A stretch of DNA of 41,871 bases from an uncultured bacterium (GCA_947574055.1 CANPIC010000025.1:1-41871); one strand, 5' to 3'; positions 25,069-33,559 are shown, counted from the stretch's first letter. Notes: generated by a model from the sequence alone, not told the origin. Program-made: numbers and translations.

Positions 25069-26187
25069 ATGAAAGAAAAGCGTCTGGATTATATTGACAT
25101 GGTAAAAGGGATCGGCATTGTACTGGTGGTAATCGGACATTCCACCTATGTGTCTGAGCCGGTGCTGACCTGGCTGACTTCTTTTCATATGCCGCTGTTT
25201 TTCGTGGTATCGGGGATGTTGTTTGCGCATAAAGATTCCGCGGCAGAGCCTTTTGGCTCTTATGTCAGAAAACGTTTTTGCGGTATGATGATTCCCTATT
25301 TCTGGTTCAGCCTGATTTATCTTGGTGTGGATTATTATTATCTTTATGCACATCCGCAAGTAATTGATCAGGCATTTATCAATTCCGCCTGGCTGCAGGC
25401 CCTGTCCTTTTTCGGCATTTCCGTACTCTGGTTTCTGCCGACAATCTTTGTGGGAGAGGTGAGTTTATACGGTCTGATCCGCAAATGCCCTCCGGGGATC
25501 ACAGTGCTGCTTTGTGTGGCAGGAATCTTTATCCCCACCACCGGCATGAATCTGATCCGTGCCTATATTGATATGGAGGCTTCTTTCTTTTATACCTGGC
25601 TTGGCAATCTGCTGATGGCTCTGCTGCGAGTGTTTCCGGCAGTGATTTTTTTACTGATGGGCTATTATACTTATTTTCAGATCCGGAAGCTGTATCTGCG
25701 TCCTTATCTGGAAGTTCTCGTGGGAATCGGCTGTCTGCTCTTAAATGGGGCAGTGGCCTTTGCCAATGGCAGAGTGGATATGCACTATCTTGTCTTTCAT
25801 CATGTGCTTTTATATTATCTGGGGGCCTACAGTGCTTCCCTGGGGCTGCTTCTCTTATGCAGGCATATAAGGCCCTTTTGGCTGCCCTGCTTTCTTGGCA
25901 CCCATTCGCTGATTGTCATGCTCACCCATCTGGACTGTCAGGTGATGAGTCTGGCGATCCGCTTTGCAGCGGGCATGAACCAGTTTATCCCCCGGGCCAA
26001 AGATCTGCTGTTTCGTGTCAACCTGTATGGCGCCCTGCTGATCGGGGAACTGTTTATGATTGTACTGGTGGGAAAGATCGGATTTTTCCTGATCGGCAGA
26101 AGGCGGCCGCTTCCTCTGGAAGGGCCCGGGTGGCTGCAGCAATGGTGGCATAAGATGCGCAGCAAAAAGATGCGGCGGGTGAAATAG
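25069..26187 (+). CDS. acyltransferase 3 family membrane protein
   Basis: A 372-residue polytopic protein of the Acyl_transf_3 superfamily: RLDYIDMVKGIGIVLVVIGHS near the start, SFHMPLFFVVSGMLF, and an FHHVLLYYLGA segment later. Members acylate cell-surface glycans or lipids, usually O-acetylating. The start is ATG 25069 with GGGAGAG upstream, 11 bp after recJ. The acceptor is unknown. Confidence 0.85.
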   Translation: MKEKRLDYIDMVKGIGIVLVVIGHSTYVSEPVLTWLTSFHMPLFFVVSGMLFAHKDSAAEPFGSYVRKRFCGMMIPYFWFSLIYLGVDYYYLYAHPQVIDQAFINSAWLQALSFFGISVLWFLPTIFVGEVSLYGLIRKCPPGITVLLCVAGIFIPTTGMNLIRAYIDMEASFFYTWLGNLLMALLRVFPAVIFLLMGYYTYFQIRKLYLRPYLEVLVGIGCLLLNGAVAFANGRVDMHYLVFHHVLLYYLGAYSASLGLLLLCRHIRPFWLPCFLGTHSLIVMLTHLDCQVMSLAIRFAAGMNQFIPRAKDLLFRVNLYGALLIGELFMIVLVGKIGFFLIGRRRPLPLEGPGWLQQWWHKMRSKKMRRVK

Positions 26188-26237
26188 AAACGCCGGTATA
26201 TTTCCATAATTTACAGCTGGATCTTCCTCCCGTTCTC

Positions 26238-26246
26238 TGTTACTAT
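26238..26246 (+). promoter_or_regulatory. possible extended -10 promoter of the CAP-domain gene
   Basis: TGT-TACTAT (TG at 26238-26239, -10 at 26241-26246) would start transcription near 26253, at the first WalR-like box. The -35 is weak. Confidence 0.35.
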
Positions 26247-26252
26247 TTATTT

Positions 26253-26280
26253 TGTAATAATTATGTAATAAATTTGTAAC
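26253..26280 (+). promoter_or_regulatory. three WalR-like boxes with 11-bp period
   Basis: TGTAAT (26253-26258), TGTAAT (26264-26269) and TGTAAC (26275-26280) are each separated by 5 bp. This fits the B. subtilis WalR (YycF) consensus TGTWAH-N5-TGTWAH three times over. WalR-type regulators control cell-wall genes, which suits the secreted CAP-domain gene 18 bp downstream. The position at or after the predicted start suggests repression. Confidence 0.55.
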
Positions 26281-26298
26281 ATATGAAGGAGGAGACAG

Positions 26299-26970
26299 AT
26301 GAAGAAACAAACAATTTTATCCATAGCACTTTTATCAGCGGCAATGGCGGGAAGTGCATCCCTGACTGCGCAGGCTGCAAACATAACGGTAGTCCGGGCC
26401 GGGAACGGCAGCGGGAAATATCAGATACAGTCGGAGCAGTATTGCAACAGTTTTGGCAAAGATGATCTGCAGAAGCTGTTACAGGAGATTGGCAGGCCGG
26501 GCAGCCCGTGTCCGGATGTGACACTGCCGCCTGCAGGCGGTGGTACACAGCAGCCCGGCGTAAAGCCCCCGGTATCGGACGGGACGACGGACAGTTCACT
26601 TTCCTCAGCGCAGCAGGTGGTGAATCTGGTCAATGAAGAGCGGGCGAAGGCGGGGCTTCCGGCACTGACCATGCAGGCAGATATTACCAAAGCAGCCAAT
26701 GTGCGGGCAAAAGAGATCAAACAGAAGTTTTCGCATACCAGGCCGGATGGAAGCAGTTTCAGCAGCGCGCTGACGCAGCAGGGGGTATCTTACCGTACCA
26801 GCGGAGAAAATATCGCTTACGGACAGGCTACACCGGAAGCGGTTATGGAAGGCTGGATGAACAGCAGCGGGCACCGGGCCAATATATTGAATCGTAATTT
26901 TAAAAATATTGGTGTGGGGCTGTATGAGGACGAACGGGGCGTGAAACACTGGGTACAGCTTTTCACCTGA
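26299..26970 (+). CDS. secreted CAP (SCP/PR1)-domain protein, YkwD-like
   Basis: A 223-residue secreted protein. Signal peptide: MKKQTILSIALLSAAM... ending in AQA (cleavage near residue 26-27). A short N-terminal region with SGKYQIQSEQY and a Pro/Gly-rich linker (LPPAGGGTQQPGVKPP) follow. The CAP domain (about residues 103-223) has FSHTRPDG, GENIAYG, SSGHRANILN and FKNIGVGLYED, with the usual histidine and glutamate cleft residues. The role of bacterial CAP proteins is unclear; they act on or bind the envelope. SD GGAGGAG is strong. It has its own WalR-like boxes and a downstream terminator. Confidence 0.9.
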   Translation: MKKQTILSIALLSAAMAGSASLTAQAANITVVRAGNGSGKYQIQSEQYCNSFGKDDLQKLLQEIGRPGSPCPDVTLPPAGGGTQQPGVKPPVSDGTTDSSLSSAQQVVNLVNEERAKAGLPALTMQADITKAANVRAKEIKQKFSHTRPDGSSFSSALTQQGVSYRTSGENIAYGQATPEAVMEGWMNSSGHRANILNRNFKNIGVGLYEDERGVKHWVQLFT

Positions 26971-27007
26971 GAAAAAAAGCCCGACAGGGACGCAGGGCAG
27001 TGAACGG

Positions 27008-27044
27008 AGGGGCAACATTCTAATAGAGGATGTTGCCCCTTTTA
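27008..27044 (+). terminator. intrinsic terminator after the CAP gene
   Basis: AGGGGCAACAT (27008-27018) pairs perfectly with ATGTTGCCCCT (27030-27040) and is followed by TTTT. Confidence 0.8.
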
Positions 27045-27103
27045 TGATGCTTTTGTAAGGTGAGACATATCCGTACTTTATCCTGTGTTTTGCCGAACCT
27101 TTC

Positions 27104-27132
27104 TTGAAATGAAAATGGAAATGTGCTATTTT
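27104..27132 (+). promoter_or_regulatory. promoter of lacZ
   Basis: TTGAAA (27104-27109), a 17-bp spacer and TATTTT (27127-27132), about 100 bp before the lacZ start. No cre site or other operator was recognised. Confidence 0.6.
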
Positions 27133-27233
27133 TAATGTTGTAAAAGCAGGGAACATGGAAACAGAGTTGGATTGCTGTGCAGACTGGCGCAATCGACAAA
27201 CTGACAGCAAGAGGAAGGCATACGAGGTATGAA

Positions 27234-30200
27234 ATGAATTTCACATTTGAGAAAATAAAGGACCCCATGTTTTATAAGGAATACTGCCTGCCTGCCCATG
27301 CAGATTTTATCGCTTATGAGAGTGTGCAGGATATGAAAGCGGACAGACGTACACTGTATGCCTCCTTAAACGGCATATGGAAGATGGCCTATGCAGAAAA
27401 TCTGTCTGCGATTCCAAAGGGGTATGAGAAGGAGGAAGTGGACTGCAGTCACTGGGATGAAGTGCAGGTACCGGGACATATACAACTGCAGGGCTATGAC
27501 AGGCCCCAGTATGTCAATGTGCAGTATCCGTGGGATGGCCGGGAAGAGATAGCTCCGGGGGAGATTCCGGTACGGTTTAATCCAACCGCATGTTATGTCA
27601 GATATTTTGAAGTGCCGGAGGGGATGAAGGGCCGGCCGGTGATGATTTCTTTTCAGGGCGTGGAGAGTGGGATGGTCCTGTATCTGAACGGACAGTATGT
27701 CGGATACAGCGAAGATTCCTTTACCCCGTCAGAGTTTGATCTGACTCCTTATTTAAAAGCAGGTATCAACAAACTGGCGGTGACTGTGATCAAATGGACG
27801 TCAGGAAGCTGGTGCGAGGATCAGGATTTCTTCCGGTTTTCCGGTATCTACAGGGATGTTTTTTTATTTACCCGTCCGCAGTCTTATGTGGAAGATTTTA
27901 CGGTCAGGACGAAGTTAAAAGATGATTTTACAAAAGCAGATGTTATGATATCTGTAAAAGGATGTTTTTCCATCTTGCAGGCGCAGCTCTGGCAGGATGA
28001 GCAGATGGTCGGCGAGGCGAAAGTGGAGCCGGAGGAGCGGGGAGAGGTACAGCTTTCTCTGGAAGTCAGACAGCCCAGGCTGTGGAGTGCGGAAGATCCT
28101 TATCTGTATCGGCTGCTTTTGTCGGCAGGAGATGGCAGCGGCAGGATCTGGGAGGTGATCCCCCAGGATGTCGGTATTCGCAGTATAGAGATCCGTGACA
28201 GTTTGCTTTTATTAAATGGCAGACGGATCACATTTCGGGGCGTGAACCGGCATGATTTTTCCGCCTGCAACGGGAGAGCGGTAACAGAAGAGGAAACCTT
28301 GCTGGATGTGGTGACGATGAAGCGCAACAATATCAATGCCGTCCGTACCAGTCATTACCCGGCGCATACGTTTCTCTATCATATGTGTGACAGATATGGG
28401 CTTTATATGCTGGCGGAAAACAATATGGAGACACATGGCAGCTGGATGCCGCTGCCGGGAGAGGAGCCTGATCCGGCATCTGCGCTGCCGGGCGACCGTA
28501 TGGAATGGATGCCGATGCTGCTGGACAGGGTCCGCTCGTGCTATGAAAGGGACAAAAATCACCCTTCCATACTGATCTGGTCCTGTGGCAATGAATCCCT
28601 GGGCGGTAAAGTCATCTATGAGATGTCCGAAGAGTTCAGACGCCTGGACCCTGACCGGCCGGTGCATTATGAAGGCGTCTTTCAGGACAGACGCTATAAC
28701 CAGACAAGTGATATGGAGTCCCAGATGTATCCTTCCGTGCAGGCAATCGAACTGTTTTTGAGAGAGCATAGAGACAAGCCTTTTATCTGCTGCGAATATG
28801 CGCATGCCATGGGCAATTCCTGTGGGGGTATGCACCTTTATACTGATCTGATGGAGCGGGAGGCGCTATATCAGGGCGGCTTTCTCTGGGATTATATTGA
28901 CCAGTGTCTGATGACTGTCAATCGCTATGGGCAGCCGTATGAGGGGTATGGGGGAGATTTTGATGACAGGCCCACGGATTATGAGTTCAGCGGTAACGGC
29001 ATTGTATATGGAACTGACAGAAGTCCGACCCCCAAGATGCCGGCAGTCAAATATAACTATCAAAATATCAGGATAGAGATGCAGCAGGGCAAAAAACCGC
29101 TGAAAGCAAAGATCAAAAACCGCTATCTCTTCCTTTCCACCGGTCATTTCGCCTGCAGGATGGAGATCCGCAAAAACGGAAGGCATTTTCTGGAAAAGGA
29201 ATTGTGGATTGATATTCCGCCTCTTTGCGAAGAAGAAGTATCACTGCCTCTTCCGGCGCTTCCCGCAGAGGCAGAGTATGCTCTTACGCTGTCCTTTCGG
29301 TTAAGAGAGGATACTCTCTGGGCCCGGTGTGGTCATGAAGTGGCTTATGGGGAATGTATCTTTTATGAAAAGGGAAAGGCAAAGACGGACAGGCTTTTCT
29401 TATATCAGCAGTGGGCAGGCTGTAACTGTGAGAGCAGGGAGAGGCCGGAAGTGATTCACGGCCGGATGAATCTCGGAGTGCGGGGGCGGCATTTTACTGC
29501 ATTGTTCTCAGGATTGCAGGGCGGCCTGGTATCCTATGTCTATGATGGAAGGGAAATGATTGCCTCCATGCCCAGACCGCATTTTTTCCGGGCTCCGACC
29601 AACAACGATATGGGGAATCTGATGCCCCAGCGCTATGGCCAGTGGAAACTTGCCAGTGAATATAACACTTGTTATCTGCCTGGGACAGGCACGGAAAAAA
29701 ACTGGATGCAAAAGGGCTGGTTTACGGTAGAGGAGACCGATCATTCCGTAAAGATCGGGTATATCTATCATATGCCAACCACACCTGCAAGTCACTGCCG
29801 GGTGACTTATGAAGTCTTTGGCGATGGGACAATCCGCACTACGCTTTTGTATGATCCGGTAAAGGAATTGGGTGATATGCCGGAATTTGGGATATTGCTG
29901 CGGATGAAGGCAGACTATGAGCGGATGGAATGGTATGGCATGGGGCCGGGAGAGAGCTATACGGACCGGATGCAGGGTGTCAGACTGGGTATCTATCAGA
30001 CAACAGTCCGGGAAAATATGGCCCGCTACCTGATTCCCCAGGAATGTGGAAACAAGACAGGAGTTCGTTACGCTAAAATGATGGACCGGGACGGGCACGG
30101 TCTGTTGTTTACAGGGGAAGGGATGCATTTTTCCGCGCTTCCCTGGCTGCCACAAGAGCTGGAGGCGGCAAAGCATATGTATGAACTGCCGCCGGTATTT

Positions 30201-30335
30201 TATACTGTGATCCGCGTGTCACTGGCGCAGATGGGAGTGGCCGGAGATGACAGCTGGGGCGCCAGGACACTGGAGCCGTTTCTGCTGGACACGTCCGGGC
30301 CGATGGTATTTTCCTTTTCCATGCGGGGATTATAA
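27234..30335 (+). CDS. lacZ: beta-galactosidase, GH2 family
   Basis: A 1033-residue intracellular GH2 beta-galactosidase (no signal peptide). The domains run in the LacZ order: jelly-roll sugar-binding domain, immunoglobulin-like domain, TIM barrel, second beta domain, and a C-terminal Bgal small chain (from about residue 760, GLQGGLVSYVYDG... FFRAPTNNDMGN). The acid/base is Glu454 in SCGNES and the nucleophile is Glu521 in CCEYAHAMGNS; FRGVNRHDF and RTSHYP precede them. It splits lactose or other beta-galactosides. I start at ATG 27234 (MNFTFEKIKD), the usual LacZ N terminus. It stands alone, without a sugar permease nearby. Confidence 0.95.
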   Translation: MNFTFEKIKDPMFYKEYCLPAHADFIAYESVQDMKADRRTLYASLNGIWKMAYAENLSAIPKGYEKEEVDCSHWDEVQVPGHIQLQGYDRPQYVNVQYPWDGREEIAPGEIPVRFNPTACYVRYFEVPEGMKGRPVMISFQGVESGMVLYLNGQYVGYSEDSFTPSEFDLTPYLKAGINKLAVTVIKWTSGSWCEDQDFFRFSGIYRDVFLFTRPQSYVEDFTVRTKLKDDFTKADVMISVKGCFSILQAQLWQDEQMVGEAKVEPEERGEVQLSLEVRQPRLWSAEDPYLYRLLLSAGDGSGRIWEVIPQDVGIRSIEIRDSLLLLNGRRITFRGVNRHDFSACNGRAVTEEETLLDVVTMKRNNINAVRTSHYPAHTFLYHMCDRYGLYMLAENNMETHGSWMPLPGEEPDPASALPGDRMEWMPMLLDRVRSCYERDKNHPSILIWSCGNESLGGKVIYEMSEEFRRLDPDRPVHYEGVFQDRRYNQTSDMESQMYPSVQAIELFLREHRDKPFICCEYAHAMGNSCGGMHLYTDLMEREALYQGGFLWDYIDQCLMTVNRYGQPYEGYGGDFDDRPTDYEFSGNGIVYGTDRSPTPKMPAVKYNYQNIRIEMQQGKKPLKAKIKNRYLFLSTGHFACRMEIRKNGRHFLEKELWIDIPPLCEEEVSLPLPALPAEAEYALTLSFRLREDTLWARCGHEVAYGECIFYEKGKAKTDRLFLYQQWAGCNCESRERPEVIHGRMNLGVRGRHFTALFSGLQGGLVSYVYDGREMIASMPRPHFFRAPTNNDMGNLMPQRYGQWKLASEYNTCYLPGTGTEKNWMQKGWFTVEETDHSVKIGYIYHMPTTPASHCRVTYEVFGDGTIRTTLLYDPVKELGDMPEFGILLRMKADYERMEWYGMGPGESYTDRMQGVRLGIYQTTVRENMARYLIPQECGNKTGVRYAKMMDRDGHGLLFTGEGMHFSALPWLPQELEAAKHMYELPPVFYTVIRVSLAQMGVAGDDSWGARTLEPFLLDTSGPMVFSFSMRGL

Positions 30336-30376
30336 AACAGAAGTCAATGTGTGAGCAGATCGCAGTAAGATGGCAT

Positions 30377-30427
30377 AAAAGTGCGCTTTTCAAAAGCGGG
30401 AGATGAGCGGATGCAGGGCGCACTTTT
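30377..30427 (+). terminator. hairpin after lacZ, with an alternative fold
   Basis: AAAAGTGCGC (30377-30386) and GCGCACTTTT (30418-30427) pair perfectly across a 31-nt interval. Inside, CGCTTTT and AAAAGCG (30385-30398) form a competing hairpin. Little T run follows, so it may be a weak terminator or a switchable structure before the next gene. Confidence 0.45.
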
Positions 30428-30455
30428 GTGCAAAGGAGAAGGAGGGCAATGGACG

Positions 30456-30740
30456 ATGGGCCAGCTTTATGAATTTCAGGCAGTGATAGAAGCCGTCCCC
30501 GATAAAGGAGGCGCCTATGTGCGTTTTCCGTATGATATCCGGCAGGAGTTTGGCAGAGGCAGGGTGAAAGTGGAAGTGACCTTTGACGGGGAACCTTACC
30601 GTGGAAGTATCGTAAATATGGGTGTGAAGAATACTGACGGTACAATCTGCCATATCATAGGTATTCGCAGGGAGATACAGGATAAAATCGGCAAAAAGCC
30701 CGGTGACATGGTCACAGTTACCGCAAGGGCAATCAACTGA
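30456..30740 (+). CDS. DUF1905 domain protein
   Basis: A 94-residue small protein: YEFQAVIEAVPDKGGAYVRFPYDIRQEFGRGRVKVEVTFDG, YRGSIVNMG, and a closing PGDMVTVTA, which is the DUF1905 barrel-like pattern. These proteins have no established function. ATG 30456 follows GGAGGG with 9 nt spacing; a GTG at 30381 lies inside the preceding hairpin. Confidence 0.75.
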   Translation: MGQLYEFQAVIEAVPDKGGAYVRFPYDIRQEFGRGRVKVEVTFDGEPYRGSIVNMGVKNTDGTICHIIGIRREIQDKIGKKPGDMVTVTARAIN

Positions 30741-30832
30741 CTTTTGCAGGCAAAGCATAAAAAAAATACACCTGACCAGCGCGTGCATTTTTACAAGACT
30801 AACTCTTTTCTATTTGCTGAAAACAATAAAAA

Positions 30833-30907
30833 TCGGAGTGACAAGATTCGAACTTGCGGCCTCCGCCTCCCTAAGACGGCGCTCTAACCAAACTGAGCCA
30901 CACCCCG
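30833..30907 (-). tRNA. tRNA-Pro (anticodon read as AGG)
   Basis: Minus-strand cloverleaf of 75 nt. The acceptor stem is CGGGGTG with CACTCCG (one G-T pair); it starts with the C1-G72 pair and A73 typical of bacterial tRNA-Pro. D-arm GCTC/GAGC. Anticodon stem CCGTC/GGCGG, loop TTAGGGA giving anticodon AGG (codon CCU). T-arm GCAAG/CTTGT around TTCGAAT. CCA is not encoded. A T-rich tail (TTTTTATTGTTTT) follows as terminator. Confidence 0.9.
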
Positions 30908-30934
30908 CTATGCCATATATCCGGCAACTCTGAT

Positions 30935-30963
30935 ATTATAACCTGTTTTTTGGAGATAATCAA
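30935..30963 (-). promoter_or_regulatory. promoter of the tRNA-Pro gene
   Basis: On the minus strand: TTGATT (30963-30958), a 17-bp spacer and a perfect TATAAT (30940-30935), about 28 bp before the tRNA. Confidence 0.75.
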
Positions 30964-31039
30964 GAGGTTTTTACAAATTTTTTAAAAGAATTTTATATCT
31001 ATTGACAGAAACAAAATGACACTACAGGAGGAATGAGAG

Positions 31040-32425
31040 ATGGCAGTGATAGCAGCATATATGCTTCCCCACCCACCGCTGATTGTGCCCCAGATCGGCA
31101 GGGGTGAAGAAAGGCTGATACAAAAGACCATAGATGCCTATGGGCAAACGGCACAAAAAATCGCGGCACAGGGGCCGGAAACGATAGTTGTGCTTTCTCC
31201 GCATCAGGTCATGTATGCGGATTATTTTCATATATCACCCGGCAGGAGCGCGGCCGGAGACTTTGGGCAGTTCCGTGCCGGAGATGTGAGCATGGAGGTC
31301 AGTTATGACAGGGAGTTTGTGGAAAGGCTCTGCTCTCTGACAAGGGCGTCCGGGTTTCCTGCGGGGACACAGGGAGAGCAGGAGAAGCGGCTGGATCACG
31401 GGACGATGGTGCCGCTGTATTTTGTAAACCACTGCTGGAAAGAGTATCGTCTGGTCAGAATCGGATTATCCGGGCTGTCATTTGAGAAGCATTATGAGCT
31501 GGGACAATATATACAGCAGGCGGCAGCAGAACTGGGCCGAAGAACGATTGTTATCGCAAGCGGTGATCTGTCCCATCGGCTCAAAGAGGACGGGCCTTAC
31601 GGATACCGGGAAGAAGGGCCTGCTTATGACAGCCGGATTATGGATGTGATGAGCAAAGGCGCTTTTGGAGAATTGTTTGCATTTCCGGAGACCTTTTGTG
31701 ACAGGGCGGGAGAGTGTGGGCATCGCTCTTTTGTGATCATGGCCGGGGCACTGGATGGCATGGCTGTTATCTCCCGGCCGCTTTCCTATGAGGGGCCGTT
31801 TGGTGTGGGATACGGGATCTGTGAATATGAGGTCACAGGAAGTGATGCAAAACGACGGTTTGGCGAGATACAAAAGAAACGTGAGCGTGCGCGCCTGCAG
31901 AAATGCAAAGAGCAGGAGGATGCCTATGTGCGGCTGGCACGCAGGACGATAGAGACTTATATCCGTACCGGTGTGCAGATAAAAGTGCCTGACGCGCTGC
32001 CGCAGGAGATGTATGAGCGTTGCGCCGGTGTCTTTGTTTCGATCAAGGAGGACGGCAGACTGCGGGGCTGTATCGGTACGATCCGTCCGCTGCAGGCATC
32101 CGTTGCCGAAGAGATTGTGCATAATGCCGTCAGTGCTTCCACGCAGGACCCCAGATTCTCGCCCATCCGGGAAGAGGAACTGGAGCGGCTGACCATTAGT
32201 GTGGATGTACTGGGAGATACGGAAAAAATCACATCCACGGCGCAACTGGATGTAAAGCGGTATGGTGTGATCGTGACAAAAGGGCAGAAACGTGGTCTGC
32301 TGCTTCCCAACCTGGACGGTGTGGACAGCGTAGAAGAACAGATTGCCATTGCCAGACAAAAGGCAGGAATCGGGGAGAAGGAGAGCGTGGAACTGGAGCG
32401 CTTTGAAGTGGTGCGGCATGGATAG
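31040..32425 (+). CDS. AmmeMemoRadiSam system protein: LigB-like domain fused to AMMECR1
   Basis: A 461-residue two-domain protein. Residues about 1-270 are a LigB/class III extradiol-dioxygenase-like domain (MLPHPPLIVPQIGRGEE, VVLSPHQVMYADYF, LDHGTMVPLYFVN, VIASGDLSHRL), the place where Memo-like proteins hold metal. Residues about 285-461 are an AMMECR1 domain (RRTIETYIRTG, GVFVSIKEDGRLRGCIGTIRPLQASVAEEIVHNA, RFSPIREEELERLTISVDVL). In the AmmeMemoRadiSam system these occur with the radical SAM enzyme encoded 178 bp downstream; the reaction is not established. SD AGGAGG precedes ATG 31040. Confidence 0.9.
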   Translation: MAVIAAYMLPHPPLIVPQIGRGEERLIQKTIDAYGQTAQKIAAQGPETIVVLSPHQVMYADYFHISPGRSAAGDFGQFRAGDVSMEVSYDREFVERLCSLTRASGFPAGTQGEQEKRLDHGTMVPLYFVNHCWKEYRLVRIGLSGLSFEKHYELGQYIQQAAAELGRRTIVIASGDLSHRLKEDGPYGYREEGPAYDSRIMDVMSKGAFGELFAFPETFCDRAGECGHRSFVIMAGALDGMAVISRPLSYEGPFGVGYGICEYEVTGSDAKRRFGEIQKKRERARLQKCKEQEDAYVRLARRTIETYIRTGVQIKVPDALPQEMYERCAGVFVSIKEDGRLRGCIGTIRPLQASVAEEIVHNAVSASTQDPRFSPIREEELERLTISVDVLGDTEKITSTAQLDVKRYGVIVTKGQKRGLLLPNLDGVDSVEEQIAIARQKAGIGEKESVELERFEVVRHG

Positions 32426-32442
32426 AGGCTGACGTTTTTATC

Positions 32443-32580
32443 CTACTTTATCCTGCGGATCTGATCGTTTAGCCTGTCACAAAAGGCAGCGATATGGTAT
32501 CCGTCGATCAAAGCGTGATGACATAGCACAGATACAGGAAGGGCAAATCACGGCAAATCGGAAGGTATTTTTGGAGAAGG
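32443..32580 (-). pseudogene. remnant of a chloramphenicol acetyltransferase-like gene
   Basis: The minus strand, read from about 32580 to the TAG at 32445-32443, gives PSPKIPSDLP-stop-FALPVSVLCHHALIDGYHIAAFCDRL..., which carries the CAT-family hallmark HHALIDGYH around the catalytic histidine. One in-frame stop lies upstream of it and there is no start, so only a decayed C terminus of about 45 codons remains. It lies antisense in the gap between the two AmmeMemoRadiSam genes. The whole gene could have been a sugar or antibiotic acetyltransferase. Confidence 0.72.
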
Positions 32581-32603
32581 GATGATTTTAGGAGGGAGAT
32601 CAG

Positions 32604-33461
32604 ATGCAGAGCGACAATAAAAAAAGTATTTGCCGGACATGTATGCATCATTGCGTACTGGAACCGGGACAGAGAGGGAAATGCAGGGCGAGAAAGAACA
32701 GAGACGGCACCATTGTGTGTGAAAACTATGGACGTATCACGGCTCTGGCGCTGGACCCCATAGAAAAAAAGCCTTTGCGCAGATTTTATCCGGGCAGTAT
32801 GATCTTGTCTGCCGGCAGTTATGGGTGCAATCTGAATTGTTCATTCTGTCAAAATTACCCTATCTCCATGGCAGGAGAGGAAGAACTATGGGAGGAGACA
32901 GGGGGATGGCAGATAATATCTCCGCAGGAGATGGCGGCAAAGGCGTGGGCGTGCAGGGAGCGGGGAAATATTGGTCTGGCATATACGTACAATGAACCGC
33001 TGGTGGGCTGGGAATATGTACGTGATACGGCGCGGGCCGTCAGGGCGTATGGGATGGTAAATGTCCTTGTTACAAACGGATGTGCCACGGCGCAGGTACT
33101 GGACTCAATACTGCCGCTGATAGATGCTGCCAATATTGATCTTAAAGGTTTTCGGGAAGCATATTATAAAAAGCTGGGCGGCAGCCTGGAAATCGTAAAA
33201 GACTGCATCACGCGGGCAGTCAAAACCTCACACGTGGAGCTTACGACGTTGATTGTGCCAGGCGAAAATGACAGCATAGAAGAGATGGAAGAGGAGGCGC
33301 GCTGGATTGCTTCTCTCAGCCGGGAGATACCTCTTCATATCACCCGTTTTTTCCCCCGCTACCGTATGAGCGACCGGGAAGCCACGGATGTGGGACAGCT
33401 GCACAGACTTGCGCAGGTAGCGGAGAAGTACCTGGATTATGTGTATTTGGGGAACTGCTGA
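32604..33461 (+). CDS. amrS: AmmeMemoRadiSam system radical SAM enzyme
   Basis: A 285-residue radical SAM enzyme. The N terminus has a cysteine cluster (CRTCMHHCVLEPGQRGKC), then the catalytic motif CNLNCSFC in SAGSYGCNLNCSFCQN. Later YTYNEPLVGWEY, VLVTNGCAT and ANIDLKGFREAYY match the PflA-like AmrS group. The last part contains LTTLIVPGENDS and HITRFFPRYRM. The substrate is unknown. ATG 32604 follows GGAGGG. Confidence 0.9.
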   Translation: MQSDNKKSICRTCMHHCVLEPGQRGKCRARKNRDGTIVCENYGRITALALDPIEKKPLRRFYPGSMILSAGSYGCNLNCSFCQNYPISMAGEEELWEETGGWQIISPQEMAAKAWACRERGNIGLAYTYNEPLVGWEYVRDTARAVRAYGMVNVLVTNGCATAQVLDSILPLIDAANIDLKGFREAYYKKLGGSLEIVKDCITRAVKTSHVELTTLIVPGENDSIEEMEEEARWIASLSREIPLHITRFFPRYRMSDREATDVGQLHRLAQVAEKYLDYVYLGNC

Positions 33462-33525
33462 CGGGAAGGATGCTGTCTGTTCTCGCGGGTATGAGCCAAT
33501 TAGCCGCATTTATATCGATATTTGA

Positions 33526-33549
33526 TTTTAATTGACTTTTCAGTTAAAA
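33526..33549 (+). promoter_or_regulatory. imperfect palindromic operator over the parA promoter
   Basis: TTTTAATTGA and TCAGTTAAAA form a 10-bp inverted repeat with one mismatch around CTTT. It overlaps the -35 TTGACT (33532-33537); the -10 TATACT is at 33554-33559 (16-bp spacer). A second, perfect repeat, GTTTTACA (33567-33574) with TGTAAAAC (33590-33597), lies in the leader. Confidence 0.6.
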
Positions 33550-33559
33550 GGCGTATACT
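33532..33559 (+). promoter_or_regulatory. promoter of the ParA-like gene
   Basis: TTGACT (33532-33537), 16-bp spacer, TATACT (33554-33559); about 60 bp before the start codon. Confidence 0.65.
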
